This document shows positions 1 to 12,900 of a stretch of 64,000 nucleotides of DNA, piece by piece. This stretch comes from Lithobates sylvaticus. Taxonomy: Eukaryota; Chordata; Amphibia; Anura; Ranidae. The notes beneath the pieces were generated by a model, which saw nothing but the letters and a program-made list of their open reading frames with translations, had not been told where the DNA came from and made no database searches. A program made the translations under genes and the position numbers. How positions within the stretch are numbered: the first letter of the stretch is position 1; each line of letters starts with the position of its first letter. The stretch is from the NCBI GenBank assembly GCA_028564925.1, contig CM053030.1, positions 6,479,698 to 6,543,697 of the forward strand, read 5' to 3'.

Positions 1-75
1 CCCCTGGGGGCGAGGGCCACATGAAATGTCCTGGAGGGCCAGATTCGGCCCGTGGGCCTTGTGTATAACACTCGT
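1..75. mobile_element. End fragment of a hAT-like repeat
   Basis: The text around ggccagattcggcccgtggg resembles the terminal part of dispersed vertebrate hAT repeats. Only one end is inside the window. Confidence 0.3.
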
Positions 76-284
76 GGATAGTGCAGTGATGCAAGTGATA
101 GTGGAACCACCTTTTTAAATTGTAGATGTGAATCTTTTATATAAACAGTGCCCTCTGCTGGTGCCACCAGGAATAGAACCGCTCACAACAAAAAAATTAG
201 TTGGTCAGGATTTTTCTGATGATTGTACACTGTTATATAACTCTGACATATACCGCAGCGCTGTGCAGAGAACACTGAGCCAGT

Positions 285-727
285 TACATCAGTCTCTGTA
301 CCAGAGGAACTTACACTCTAATGTCCCCTCCCCCACAGTCACATCAGTCTCTGTACCAGAGGAGCTTACACTCTAATGTCCCCTCCCCCACAGTCACATC
401 AGTCTCTGTACCAGAGGAGCTTACACTCTAATGTCCCCTCCCCCCCAGTCACATCAGTCTCTGTACAGAGGAGCTTACACTCTCTAATGTCCCCTCCCCC
501 CACAGTCACATCAGTCTCTGTACAGAGGAGCTTACACTCTAATGTCCCCTCCCCCACAGTCACATCAGTCTCTGTACCAGAGGAGCTTACACTCTAATGT
601 CCCCTCCCCCCCAGTCACATCAGTCTCTGTACCAGAAGAGCTTACACTCTAATGTCCCCTCCCCCACAGTCACATCAGTCTCTGTACCAGAAGAGCTTAC
701 ACTCTAATGTCCCCTCCCCCCCCCAGT
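285..727. repeat. 55-bp minisatellite, about 8 copies
   Basis: The unit begins acatcagtctctgtaccaga and includes ttacactctaatgtcccctc. Copies start at 286, 341 and 396, so the period is 55. Flanks carry similar ctctgacata-accgcagcgc text at about 241 and 770. It lies upstream of the first visible DHX30 exon. Confidence 0.9.
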
Positions 728-864
728 CACGCACTTATTATTATTATTATTATAATAAAATTGTATAGCTCTGACATACACCGCAGCGCAGTATTTGGGG
801 TAGAACCCCCCCCAGTGTATATCTATGGAGGACTTTTCAGTGACCGGCTTCCTCTTCTCTGTAG

Positions 865-998
865 GATCTCGGCTTGTTGGGATCGGGGAAGAAGTTCCGA
901 CACAAGAAACTCAAAGCTCCCTTCAGTGCAGAGTCCCTGGCAGAGAAGGATGGCGGATGGAGAGCCCCGAAGGAACGTTCGGCCCGGACTGACCCCAG
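865..998 (+). CDS. DHX30: DHX30 exon: end of first dsRBD and linker
   Basis: Acceptor tctctgtag, donor gtagtg; reads [15 protein letters not shown] then a basic, polar linker ending SARTDPR across the junction. It matches the GWGLLGPRNE segment that follows the first dsRBD in mammals. It ends in phase 2. The linker is shorter than I recall in mammals and lacks a glutamate-rich stretch. Confidence 0.85.
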
Positions 999-3900
999 GT
1001 AGTGCAGAACACGAGGTCGGGTATTCAGGTTTTCCTCATTGATGGCTTATACATTTATTTATTTTTTGCCTTCTTCTTTGGAAATCCATGTTCCTGGCAA
1101 GATGGGGGACATTGTAGAACCTCCATGTTCCTGGCAGGACCTGGTCATTGTGGAGCCTCCATGTTCCTGGCAGGACCTGGTCATTGTGGAGCCTCCATGT
1201 TCCTGGCAGGACCTGGTCATTGTGGAGCCTCCATGTTCCTGGCAGGACCTGGTCATTGTGGAGGCCTCCATGTTCCTGGCAGGACCTGGTCATTGTGGAG
1301 CCTCCATGTTCCTGGCAGGATCTGGTCATTGTGGAGCCTCCATGTTCCTGGCAGGATCTGGTCATTGTGGAGCCTCCATGTTCCTGGCAGGATCGGGGTC
1401 ATTGTAGAACCTCCATGTTTCTGGTAGGATTGGGGGTCTTTGTAGAACCTCCATGTTTCTGGTAGGATCCGGGTCTTTGTAGAACCTCCATGTTTCTGGT
1501 AGGATCCGGGTCTTTGTAGAACCTCCAGGTTTCTGGTAGGATTGGGGGTCATTGTAGAACCTCCAGGTTTCTGGTAGGATCGGGGTCATTGTAGAACCTC
1601 CATGTTTCTGGTAGGATCGGGTTCTTTGTAGAACCTCCATGTTTCTGGTAGGATCGGGGTCATTGTAGAACCTCCATGTTTCTGGCAGGATCGGGGTCTT
1701 TGTAGAACCTCCATGTTTCTGGTAGGATTGGGGTCATTGTAGAACCTCCATGTTTCTGGTAGGATCGGGGTCTTTGTAGAACCTCCATGTTTCTGGTAGG
1801 ATTGGGGTCTTTGTAGAACCTCCATGTTTCTGGTAGGATTGGGGTCATTGTAGAACCTCCATGTTTCTGGTAGGATCGGGGTCATTGTAGAACCTCCATG
1901 TTTCTGGTAGGATTGGGGGTCTTTGTAGAACCTCCATGTTTCTGGCAGGATCGGGGTCTTTGTAGAACCTCCATGTTTCTGGTAGGATTGGGGTCTTTGT
2001 AGAACCTCCCATGTTTCTGGTAGGATTGGGGTCATTGTAGGACCTCCATGTTTCTGGTAGGATTGGGGTCATTGTAGGACCTCCATGTTTCTGGTAGGAT
2101 TGGGGTCATTGTAGGACCTCCATGTTTCTGGTAGGATTGGGGTCATTGTAGAACCTCCATGTTTCTGGTAGGATCGGGGTCGTTGTAGGACCTCCATATT
2201 TCTGGTAGGATCGGGGTCTTTGTAGAACCTCCATGTTTTTGGTAGGATTGGGGTCTTTGTAGGACCTCCATGTTTCTGGTAGGATCTGGGTCGTTGTAGA
2301 ACCTCCATGTTTCTGGTAGGATTGGGGTCGTTGTAGAACCTCCATGTTTCTGGTAGGATCGGGGTCTTTGTAGAACCTCCATGTTTCTGGTAGGATCGGG
2401 GTCGTTGTAGAACCTCCATGTTTCTGGTAGGATTGGGGTCGTTGTAGAACCTCCATGTTTCTGGTAGGATCGGGGTCGTTGTAGGACCTCCATGTTTCTG
2501 GTAGGATTGGGGTCTTTGTAGGACCTCTATGTTTCTGGTAGGATTGGGGTCATTGTAGAACCTCCATGTTTCTGGCAGGATCGGGGTAATTGTAGAACCT
2601 CCATGTTTCTGGTAGGATCGGGGTCTTTGTAGAACCTCCATGTTTCTGGCAGGATCGGGGTCATTGTACATTCGATATTTTGATGGATTCTCTCTTTTCC
2701 GCAGACACGCTGCTCTGGATAGTGCTGAAGAATTGGCGGCCATGAATGCCCTCAAGGAGTTTCCAAATCCCAAGCACCTCCTGTCCTCCGTCATCCAGGT
2801 GGCCACGTCCTCCAATGGTGCCAAGGTATGGGGCTTCTCTCCAATGAGACGCCATCTTTAAATCTTATAAAAGGAACGCAGGTTGGAGGAGTGTTCACAG
2901 AGCGGGTTTCTCTCCTCTTCTTCCAGGACTTCATCTATTACCAGCACGAGGGGGGGCACATGAAGACCTGTCGCCTGACCATTAGCTGGCCGCAGCCTTT
3001 CAGCTTTGTCGCTTACGGCCTGCGGCGGACAGAAGCGGAGAGGAAGGCGGCTGCCCTGGGCTGTCAGAAACTGAAGGTGGGACCTGGTTCTGCATCTTTG
3101 TCACCAAAACGGTGTATATAGAAAATATTTGCATAGATCTTTGTCTATTGAAACTGCCTGTAAATTTTATTTTGTGAGAATGAAAATACTGCAATATGGC
3201 CACTAGATGGAGCTGAGGATCATATCATTTTTAGGGCTCCTCTGTGCCATCTAGTGGCCATAATGCAGTATTCTCCATACTCGGAAATGTTTTTTTTTTT
3301 TTCCCAATGAATGACATTTGATTGCTTCTGCTCTGACCCAGAAGTTCTTCTCTTTACTAGAGAGTTTTTTTCTGACAGTTGTCCTGCCCCCTCCTCCCCG
3401 CCCCCTCTCTTTCAGGATCTCGGCCTCCTGGACCCAGACAACAAGCCGCTGACGCACGCCATGTACCACCTCTCCGCCGTACAGAAGTTACGGGAGCAGC
3501 AGCGGCAGGCGAGGCGGTTCCAGGTTCCGGAAGACTTGCTGATTAGAATGGAGAATTACTTTCAGGAGGTGAGTCCTCCGTGTGAATGGGGCTTCCTGTT
3601 CCTGGGTGTGAGGGGCGGCGTGGAGGGCGAGCCCTGCCCACCAAGGGGCGTATGCATTAAAAAAAAATGAGAGAGAGACATTTGTCCTGGGAAGCTGCTT
3701 ATTAATTTTATTCTGTGCACATGCGGCAAAATCGGATGTTATTTTCTCTACAGGTCGAATGTTTTGTTCATTTATAGAGTGGTTTGGTAAAAGGCCTCAT
3801 GATGGCCACTAGATGGAGCTGACGATCATAGTAAGTAATTATCCATTTCTTCTCCTATGGTCATCAGCTCCATCTAGTGGCCACAATGTAGTATATTTCT

Positions 3901-6900
3901 GATTTACTCAATTCTGTGTGAATGAATAACATTCAACTGGGAGAGAAAATAGCCTAATAACATTCGACTCTGCCCCCATTCAACAGAACAAATGTACATG
4001 CAAATTAACGGGGTGAAATGGCTCTACAATTTTTATTTTAGAAATACTTCCCTTAGTGTGATAAATCGTTGGGGTATTCCAGATGTGGGAGCACATCTTC
4101 TGTAATGGCTTTGTGGGAGGGGCAGAGACACAAACTACTGCAGGGAAATCTCATCATTGTGGGAGGGGCAGAGACACAAACTACTTCAGGAAATCTCATC
4201 ATTGTGGGAGGGGCAGAGACACAAACTACTGCAGGAAATCTCCTCTTTGTGGGAGGGGCAGAGACACAAACTACTGCAGGAAATCTCATCATTGTGGGAG
4301 GGGCACAGACACAAACTACTGCAGGGAAATCTCATCATTGTGGGAGGGGCACAGACACAAACTACTTCAGGAAATCTCATCATTGTGGGAGGGGCAGAGA
4401 CACAAACTACTGCAGGAAATCTCATCATTGTGGGAGGAGCAGAGACACAAACTACTGCAGGAAATCTCACCATTGTGGGAGGGGCAGAGACACAAACTAC
4501 TGCAGAGAAATATCACCATTGTGGGAGGGGCAGAGACACAAACTACTGCAGGAAATCTCACCATTGTGGGAGGGGCAGAGACACAAACTACTGCAGGAAA
4601 TCTCATCATTGTGGGAGGGGCAGAGACACAAACTACTGCAGGAAATCTCACCATTGTGGGAGGGGCAGAGACAGGAAATCTCCCCATTGTGGGAGGGGCA
4701 GAGACACAAACTACTGCAGGGAAATCTCCCCATTGTGGGAGGGGCAGAGACAAAAACTACTGCAGGAAATCTCACCATTGTGGGAGGGGCAGAGACACAA
4801 ACTACTGCAGGGAAATCTCCCCATTGTGGGAGGGGCAGAGACAAAAACTACTGCAGGAAATCTCACCATTGTGGGAGGGGCAGAGACACAAACTACTGCA
4901 GGAAATCTCTCCATTGTGGGAGGGGCAGAGACACAAAACTACTGCAGGAAATCTCACCATTGTGGGAGGGGCAGACACAAACTACTGCAGGAAATCTCAC
5001 CATTGTGGGAGGGGCAGAGACAGGAAATCTCTCCATTGTGGGAGGGGCAGAGACACAAACTACTGCAGGAAATCTCACCATTGTGGGAGGGGCAGACACA
5101 AACTACTGCAGGAAATCTCACCATTGTGGGAGGGGCAGAGACAGGAAATCTCACCATTGTGGGAGGGGCAAAGACACAAATTACTGCAGGAAATCTCCCC
5201 ATTGTGGGAGGGGCAAAGACACAAATTACTGCAGGAAATCTCCCCATTGTGGGAGGGGCAAAGACACAAATTACTGCAGGAAATCTCCCCATTGTGGGAG
5301 GGGCAGAGACACAAACTACTGCAAGCACTATAAATCTTCTGCCTTCGCTCTCTAGGACCCAATGTTACAGGTGAAGTTGAACCTTTAATAAGTGATGTCA
5401 CTTTTCTCCTCTGCAGTTTCCTTTGGAGTCAGAATTGAAGATGGAATCCGACATTCAGGAATATTCCGCCTCACAGATGGAGTCAACAGACAATTGGTCG
5501 GACTGTGACACAATCAGTGACCCCATTACCTGCCAGCCATACACCCCGTTATCTGAGGAGGAAGCAGATCGGATCAATCGCTCACTGGATGCCAAATGGC
5601 AGAGCAGTCAGGGGAAACCTCTACAGGCCTTACCAGCTGATGACCATAAAGAGGCCATCTTGGCGGCCATTGACAGCCATCCCGTAGTGGTGATAGCCGG
5701 GGACACGGGATGCGGGAAGACCACGCGTATCCCACGCTTCATCCTCGAGGACGCCATCCTCAGCGGGTGGGGAGCTCAGTGTAACATACTCGTCACTCAG
5801 CCACGTAGGATCAGCGCTGTGTCGGTGTGTCACCGCGTGGCCCAGGAATTGGGGCCGTCCCTACGCCGTAATGTGGGTTACCAGGTCCGGCTGGAGAACA
5901 TGCTTCCCGCCCGCGGCGGTGCGTTGCTCTTCTGCACGGTGGGCGTGCTGTTAAAGAAGCTGCAGACTAATGCCACCATGGAGGGGGTCAGCCACGTGGT
6001 AGTGGACGAGGTCCACGAGAGGGACGTCAGCACAGACTTCCTGCTTATTTTGGTGAAGCAGATGCAGAAACTGAACCCCAACATCAAAGTGATTCTCATG
6101 AGCGCCACGGGCGACAACGAGCGCATCTCTAAGTACTTCGGGGACTGTCCGATTGTCCGGGTGCCGGGGTTCATGTATCCTGTGAAGCAGCATTACCTGG
6201 AGGATGTCCTCGCCATGATGAGGGTGTCGTCCTACAAGCCGCCAGAGGTGAGGCTCCCAACACTTCCCGGGACCCGGGAAATCTCCCCATTGTGGGAGGG
6301 GCAGAGACACAAACTAGTGCAGGAAATCTCCCCATTGTGGGAGGGGCAGAGACACAAACTACTGTGTCCTTTCCTCAAGTGGCTGTCAGCTTGAGGAGAG
6401 CCAGTTACTGGCAATGCTGACAGGCACATTTACACTGATAATCGGGGCACTGATCATCAGCACAGCCCCATCAGTGTCTTCTCATCAGTGCTGCGTATTG
6501 GTGCTCATCAGTGCAGCCCATCAGTGCCGTGTATTTGTGCCCATCAGTGCAGCTTATCGGTGCCACCTAATCAGTGCAGAAGAAAAATTGCGTATATACT
6601 CGAGTATAAGCCGAGTTTTTCAGCACATTTTTTTTGTGATGAAAATGCCCCCCTCGGCTTATACTCGAGTCAATCACTTTTCTGCTGCAGAGAATGACAT
6701 TTTCCGAACCGACTTTGGGGCCCCCGTATCTCGGGGCCACTCGGTGCTAGGAGCCCCAGCTATGGATATGTTGTAGTGCTAGTTCTGTGTCTGCAAACCA
6801 AATTTGGGGTTCCTAGCTATAGATACGGGGCCCCAAAGTCAGTCAACTGTGTCCATCTGCAGCAATGTCATTTCGGGACCCTTTGGCTGCAGCTAGGGGG

Positions 6901-9900
6901 CATCTAGGAACCCTTAACTACTGAGTTTGAAGTTCGGAGGACCTATGGCTGCAAATGGGCACAGTGAGGCTGCAAATGGGCACAGTGAGGCTGCAAATGG
7001 GCACAGTGAGGCTGCAAATGGGCACAGTGAGGCTGCAAATGGGCACAGTGAGGCTGCAAATGGGCATTGTTGACCCTCTTTTCCACTTACAGTAGCTGCG
7101 CATTTCTCACCCTAGGCTTATACTCGAGTCAATACGTTTTCCCAATTTTTTTGTGGTAAAATTAGGTGCCTCGGCTTATATTCGGGTCGGCTTATACTCG
7201 AGTATTTTTGGTAATTTGCAACATTTTATAACCGAAATTAAGAAAAACATTTTTTTCAATTAATTAAATACCACCATAAAAATGTCATATAAGCACAGTG
7301 TAGCATGACCGCGCAATTGTCATTCAAAGTGTGACAGCGCTGAGAACTGACCTGAGCAGGATGGGGGGGGGGGGGGGGGGGGGGGAGTGCCCGGTATTGA
7401 CGTGGTTAAGGGCTCCCTCTTCTTTGGGGCTTGCTACCGTTGAACAAACTGGGCTGATGAAGATGGAGGACACCTAAAGGATTAGTATAATTGCTCCAGA
7501 TACCAGCTAAGCCATCCTCAGGATGAGTCCATAGTTATACAGTACCAAGACCTGAGGAAGGAGAACACTTCCCCTGAAACATGTTGGCTTTTTATGATCT
7601 GAATTTGAATAGAATTACATCAGAACATTTATAAATTCTGCTTTTGTCCTTGCACACCCAGTCCTTACTCGAACACTGAGCTCACCTTTGGCCGCCACAC
7701 CTGGGAGAGCTGCCTAAGGAGAATCGTTCTCTCTGCATTGAAAGGTGCATGTGGGCCAATGGGCGTAGGAGGTGTCAGGGGGTGGGGACAGACCATTGAC
7801 GCATCATCCCAGGAAAGGTGCATGTGGGCCAATAGGCTTAGGAGGTGTCATTGGGTGGGACAGACTATTAACCCATCATCCCAGGAAAGGTGCATGTGGG
7901 CCAATGGGCTTAGGAGGTGTCAGGGGGTGGGGACAGACTATTAACCCATCATCCCAGGAAAGGTGCATGTGGGCCAATGGGCTTAGGAGGTGTCAGGGGG
8001 TGGGGACAGACTATTAACCCATCATCCCAGGAAAGGTGCATATGGGCCAATGGGCTTAGGAGGTGTCAGGGGGTGGGGACAGACTATTAACCCATCATCC
8101 CAGGAAAGGTGCTTGTGGGCCAATGGGCTTAGGAGGTGTCAGGGGGTGGGGACAGACTATTAACCCATCATCCCAGGAAAGGTGCTTGTGGGCCAATGGG
8201 CTTAGGAGGTGTCAGGGGGTGGGGACAGACTATTAACCCATCATCCCAGGAAAGGTGCATGTGGGCCAATGGGCTTAGGAGGTGTCAGGGGGTGGGGACA
8301 GACTATTAACCCATCATCCCAGGAAAGGTGCTTGTGGGCCAATGGGCTTAGGAGGTGTCAGGGGGTGGGGACAGACTATTAACCCATCATCCCAGGAAAG
8401 GTGCATGTGGGCCAATGGGCTTAGGAGGTGTCAGGGGGTGGGGACAGACCATTGACCCATCATCCCAGGAAAGGTGCATGTGGGCCAATGGGCTTAGGAG
8501 GTGTCAGGGGGTGGGGACAGACTATTAACCCATCATCCTAGGAAAGGTGCATGTGGGCCAATGGGCTTAGGAGGTGTCAGGGGGTGGGGACAGACCATTG
8601 ACCCATCATCCCAGGAAAGGTGCATGTGGGCCAATGGGCTTAGGAGGTGTCAGGGGGTGGGCACAGACTATTAACCCATCATCCCAGGAAAGGTGCATGT
8701 GGGCCAATGAGCTTAGGAGGTGTCAGGGGGTGGGGACAGACTATTAACCCATCATCCCAGGAAAGGTGCATGTGGGCCAATGGGCTTAGGAGGTGTCAGG
8801 GGGTGGGCACAGACCATTGACCCATCATCCCAGGAAAGGTGCATGTGGGCCAATGAGCTTAGGAGGTGTCAGGGGGTGGGGACAGACTATTGACCCATCA
8901 TCCCAGGAAAGGTGCATGTGGGCCAATGAGCTTAGGAGGTGTCAGGGGGTGGGGACAGACTATTGACCCATCATCAGAGGAAAGGTGCATGTGGGCCAAT
9001 GGGCTTGGGAGGTGTCGGGGGGTGGGGACAGACCATTGACCCATCATCCCAGGAAAGGTGGATGTGGGCCAATGGGCTAAGGAGGTGTCAGGGGGTGGAG
9101 ACAGGCTATTGACCCATCATCCCAGGAAAGGTGCATGTGGGCCAATGGGCTTAGGGGGTGGCAGGGGTGAATGTGTTTCTTTAATGGTGTTGGAACCTTA
9201 CCCTTCCTCCTCCTCTTCTCTCTTTCAGACCAATGGCGAATGCCTTCCTGATCTGGATTTGATTAGCAGAGTCATTTGTCACATCGACCAGCATGGAGAG
9301 CCCGGTAAGAGTCACGCCTGTCCCATATGGGAAGTGGGGGGAGGTGTGCTGGATACATCCTCCTGTATTTTAGTGAAGTAGCATGCCGAAGGTATAACAA
9401 TGGTTAAACAGTTGTCACAGGATCCCGGGTCCCCATTGTCTTTTGCTAAAAACCCAACAGGAAGTGGGAGGAAATCCCCTGTTGAATTGTGGTCACTGAA
9501 CCAGGTGTCCCCCCATTGGAATGTATCCCTTTCCCTTGTTCTGGTGACAACCGTACAGGTTTGGCTTTCCCCACTTCTCTGGTCACCAGGACAAATGGAG
9601 AAGGTGGGTAGTCCCCTATATATTCAGAGATCCCCAGTATTGTTATTTGTCATTGTCTTGCAGGCAGCATTCTGTGCTTCCTCCCCGGCTGGCAGGAGAT
9701 CCGAGGAGTCCAAGAGATGCTGCAGGAGGCGCTGTCCTACCAGCATGGCAAACATCTTATCTTACCAGGTGGGTGGAGACATTCCGGACAGCCTGCGGCA
9801 CTGGGAAGGTGACCTGTACCAATGGTGTATATGGGGGCATTGTCCTCAAATTGATGTGTGGGAGGATGCGTTTTTTCATGGAATACTAAGCTCCACCCCT

Positions 9901-12900
9901 ACTTGGAGGTCATTGGTCGTCTATTAGAGAGAACTGCTGGGAGGGTCATCTGGATATCGCATGGGGGTGATTGGGTGATGGTTCTGGGCAGGGGAACCTG
10001 ATATTGGGTGGTATGATATGCGGAATCCACACGGGAAGGATTCTGTAGACCGAGGACATAGACTTTCAGTAGTTCACTCCATGTATGTACGGTGGGGGGG
10101 GGGATAATAATTGCCCACTTGCATAGAAATGAAGGGTCTATAATTTTTATCATAGGTGTATTTTATATGATAGAGACAGAATATCAACTAAAAATCCAGA
10201 AAAAACACGATACAAATGTTATAAATGGAGTTGCAGTTCAGTGAGTAAAATTAAGTATTTGATCCCGTTGGTGGAGAAACCCTTGTTGGTGATCCCAGAG
10301 GTCAGACGTTTCTTGTAGGTGGTGATCAGGTTTGCACATCTCAGGAGGGATTTTGGTCCTCTCTTCTCTACAGATCTTCTCTAAATCCTTAAGGTTTCTT
10401 GGCTTCCTCTTGGCAACTCGAAATTTCAGCTCCCTCCATACGTTTTTCTATAGGATTAAGGTCTGGAGATTGGCTAGGCCACTCCATGACCGTAATGTGC
10501 TTCTTTTAAAGACACTCCTTTGTTGCCTTGGCGGTATGTTTTGGGTCATTGTCATGCTGGAAGACCCATCCATGACCCATCTTCAGTGTTCTGGCTGAGG
10601 GAAGAAGGTTCTCCTCCAAGATTTTACAATACACGGCCCCGCCCATTGGGCCCTCAATGCGGCAAAGTCGGCCTGAACCTTTATCAGAGAAGCTGCCCCA
10701 AATCATCATGTTTCCCCCTCCGTGTGACTGTAGGGATGGTGTTCTTAGGGTCATAGTCAGCATTTTTCTTCCTGCAAACATGTCAAGTCCCCCTCCTCAG
10801 GAAGACACATGTACAGGTCCCCCTCCTCGGGAAGACACGTGTACAGGTCCTCCTCCTCAGGAAGACACATGTACAGGTCCCCCTCCTCGGGAAGACACGT
10901 GTATAGTCATGTCAATAAATATCTAAATGATTCAGAGAAGGATTGGGGGCTAAAGTTCTGTGGTCGGATGAGACCAAAATTAGGCTCTTTGGCATTAACT
11001 CGACTCGCCGTGTTTGGATAAAGAAAAATGGTGACTATGACCCCCAAGAACACCATCCCTACAGTCACACGGAGGGGGAAACATGATGCTTTGGGGCTGT
11101 TTCTCTGATAAAGGTTCAGGCCGACTTTGCCACATTGAGGGGCCATGTATTGTAAAATCTTGGAGGAGAACCTTCTTCCCTCATCCAGAACACTGAAGAT
11201 GGGTCATGGATGGGTCTTCCAGCATGACAATGACCCAAAACATACCGCCAAGGCAACAAAGGAGTGACTCAAGAAGAAGCACATTAAGGTCATGGATGGG
11301 CCTAGCCAGTCTCCAGACCTTAATCCTATAGAAAATGTATGGAGGAGCTGAAAATTTGAGTTGCCAAGAAACCTTCAGGATTTAGAGAAGATCTGTAAAG
11401 AAGAGAGGAGCAAAATCCCTCCTGAGATGTGCGAACCTGATCACCACCTACAAGAAACGTCTGACCTCTGTGATCACCAACAAGGGTTTTTCCTAGACAT
11501 GTGGAATCGTACGAATCCGAATAACGAATCATTCGAACGAATCCGAAAAAAAACGAATTAGAAACAACGAATGTACTAATGAAGAAAATCCGAAAAACTA
11601 AAACGAACGAAAAAATTCGTACATTCGTAACTTTTTTTTTTTTTGTTGAATTGGTAATTTTCCGTGTCCCTTACAATGGTGCTGCTAATCGTGCTTCGAA
11701 TAGATTGAACAAAAAAATTCGTACATTCGTAACTTTTTTTTTTTCGATTCGATTTGTAACTTTTTTTTTTTTTTCGATTCGTAATTTTCCGTGTCTCTAT
11801 TGAACAAAAAAAATCGTACATTCGTAACTTTTTTTTCGATTTGTAACTTTTTTTTTTTCGATTCGTAAATTATTAAAATGTTATAATGGCACACACATTA
11901 CATAAAATTATGATTTATGCTCCGATTACGAATGTTACGAATGTACGAATAAATACGAATGCGTCCGAAAATTAAACTAACGAAAAAACGAATCAACGAA
12001 AAAATAACTCTTACGAATGTACGAATCGTTACGAATCAACGGAAACGAAAAAACGAAACGAAAATAAACAATTTTTTTTTTGTTGTGCACAACTGCACAT
12101 GTGTAGTTTCTCCACCAACTACTACCTACCTACTACTCGCTCCATTTCCATATATGTATGTAGATAGATCTCTATATAGATACACATTTCCTACAAGTCT
12201 TCTAACTGATACAATGTAATACCAAATTCTCTGTGAGTGGCCATTTTAAATAATTATCTGCATTGTCCAATCACAGAGCAGCCTTTAGGGTTATAATGCA
12301 GAAGGTCCTCATTCTTTTGGTCTGCTCAACAACACTCTCACAGATTTGGAGACACGAGGAGGGAGACTCTGGGTTGTCCTTGTTGAGCGGTGAAGGTGTC
12401 ATGGTTGTCTTGTACCTCCTTCACTGGAGTCGCCATATTGTATGGCTCGCTGCCCACAGCCCCTCCTCCTCTGATTTTTCTTCCATTCTCCTCCCATTTG
12501 TAGTTCATTCCAACATTCCATTGAATGACCAGCAGTCCATCTTTCAGCGCCCCCCTCCCGGCGTGCGGAAAATCGTCTTGGCCACCAACATTGCGGAGAC
12601 TTCGGTGACTATTGATGACATTGTTCATGTTGTGGATTCTGGAATGCAGAAGGAGCAGCGATACGACCTCCGGACGAAGGTACCCAACATGCAGAGGCAG
12701 GAGGGAAATTTGTAAAGTATTAGTTACACCAAAGCACAAAAAAATAAATAAATTGAGGCCCCCACATATACGCACGTACAATACGTGAGTTGGGGCGCCT
12801 ACACATGAAGACGTCGCTTGCGATACACGTTCCATATCGCCGCTCGCAGATTCAAAGCAAATTTGTCAAGCCCTGGCTTGGAGCAGAGAGCAGTGGTGTC

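Noticed and set aside
4069-5374. Open frames of 405-428 codons in three plus-strand frames
   Set aside because: The 45-bp unit has no stop in several frames, so parallel frames run through the same array. This is not a gene.
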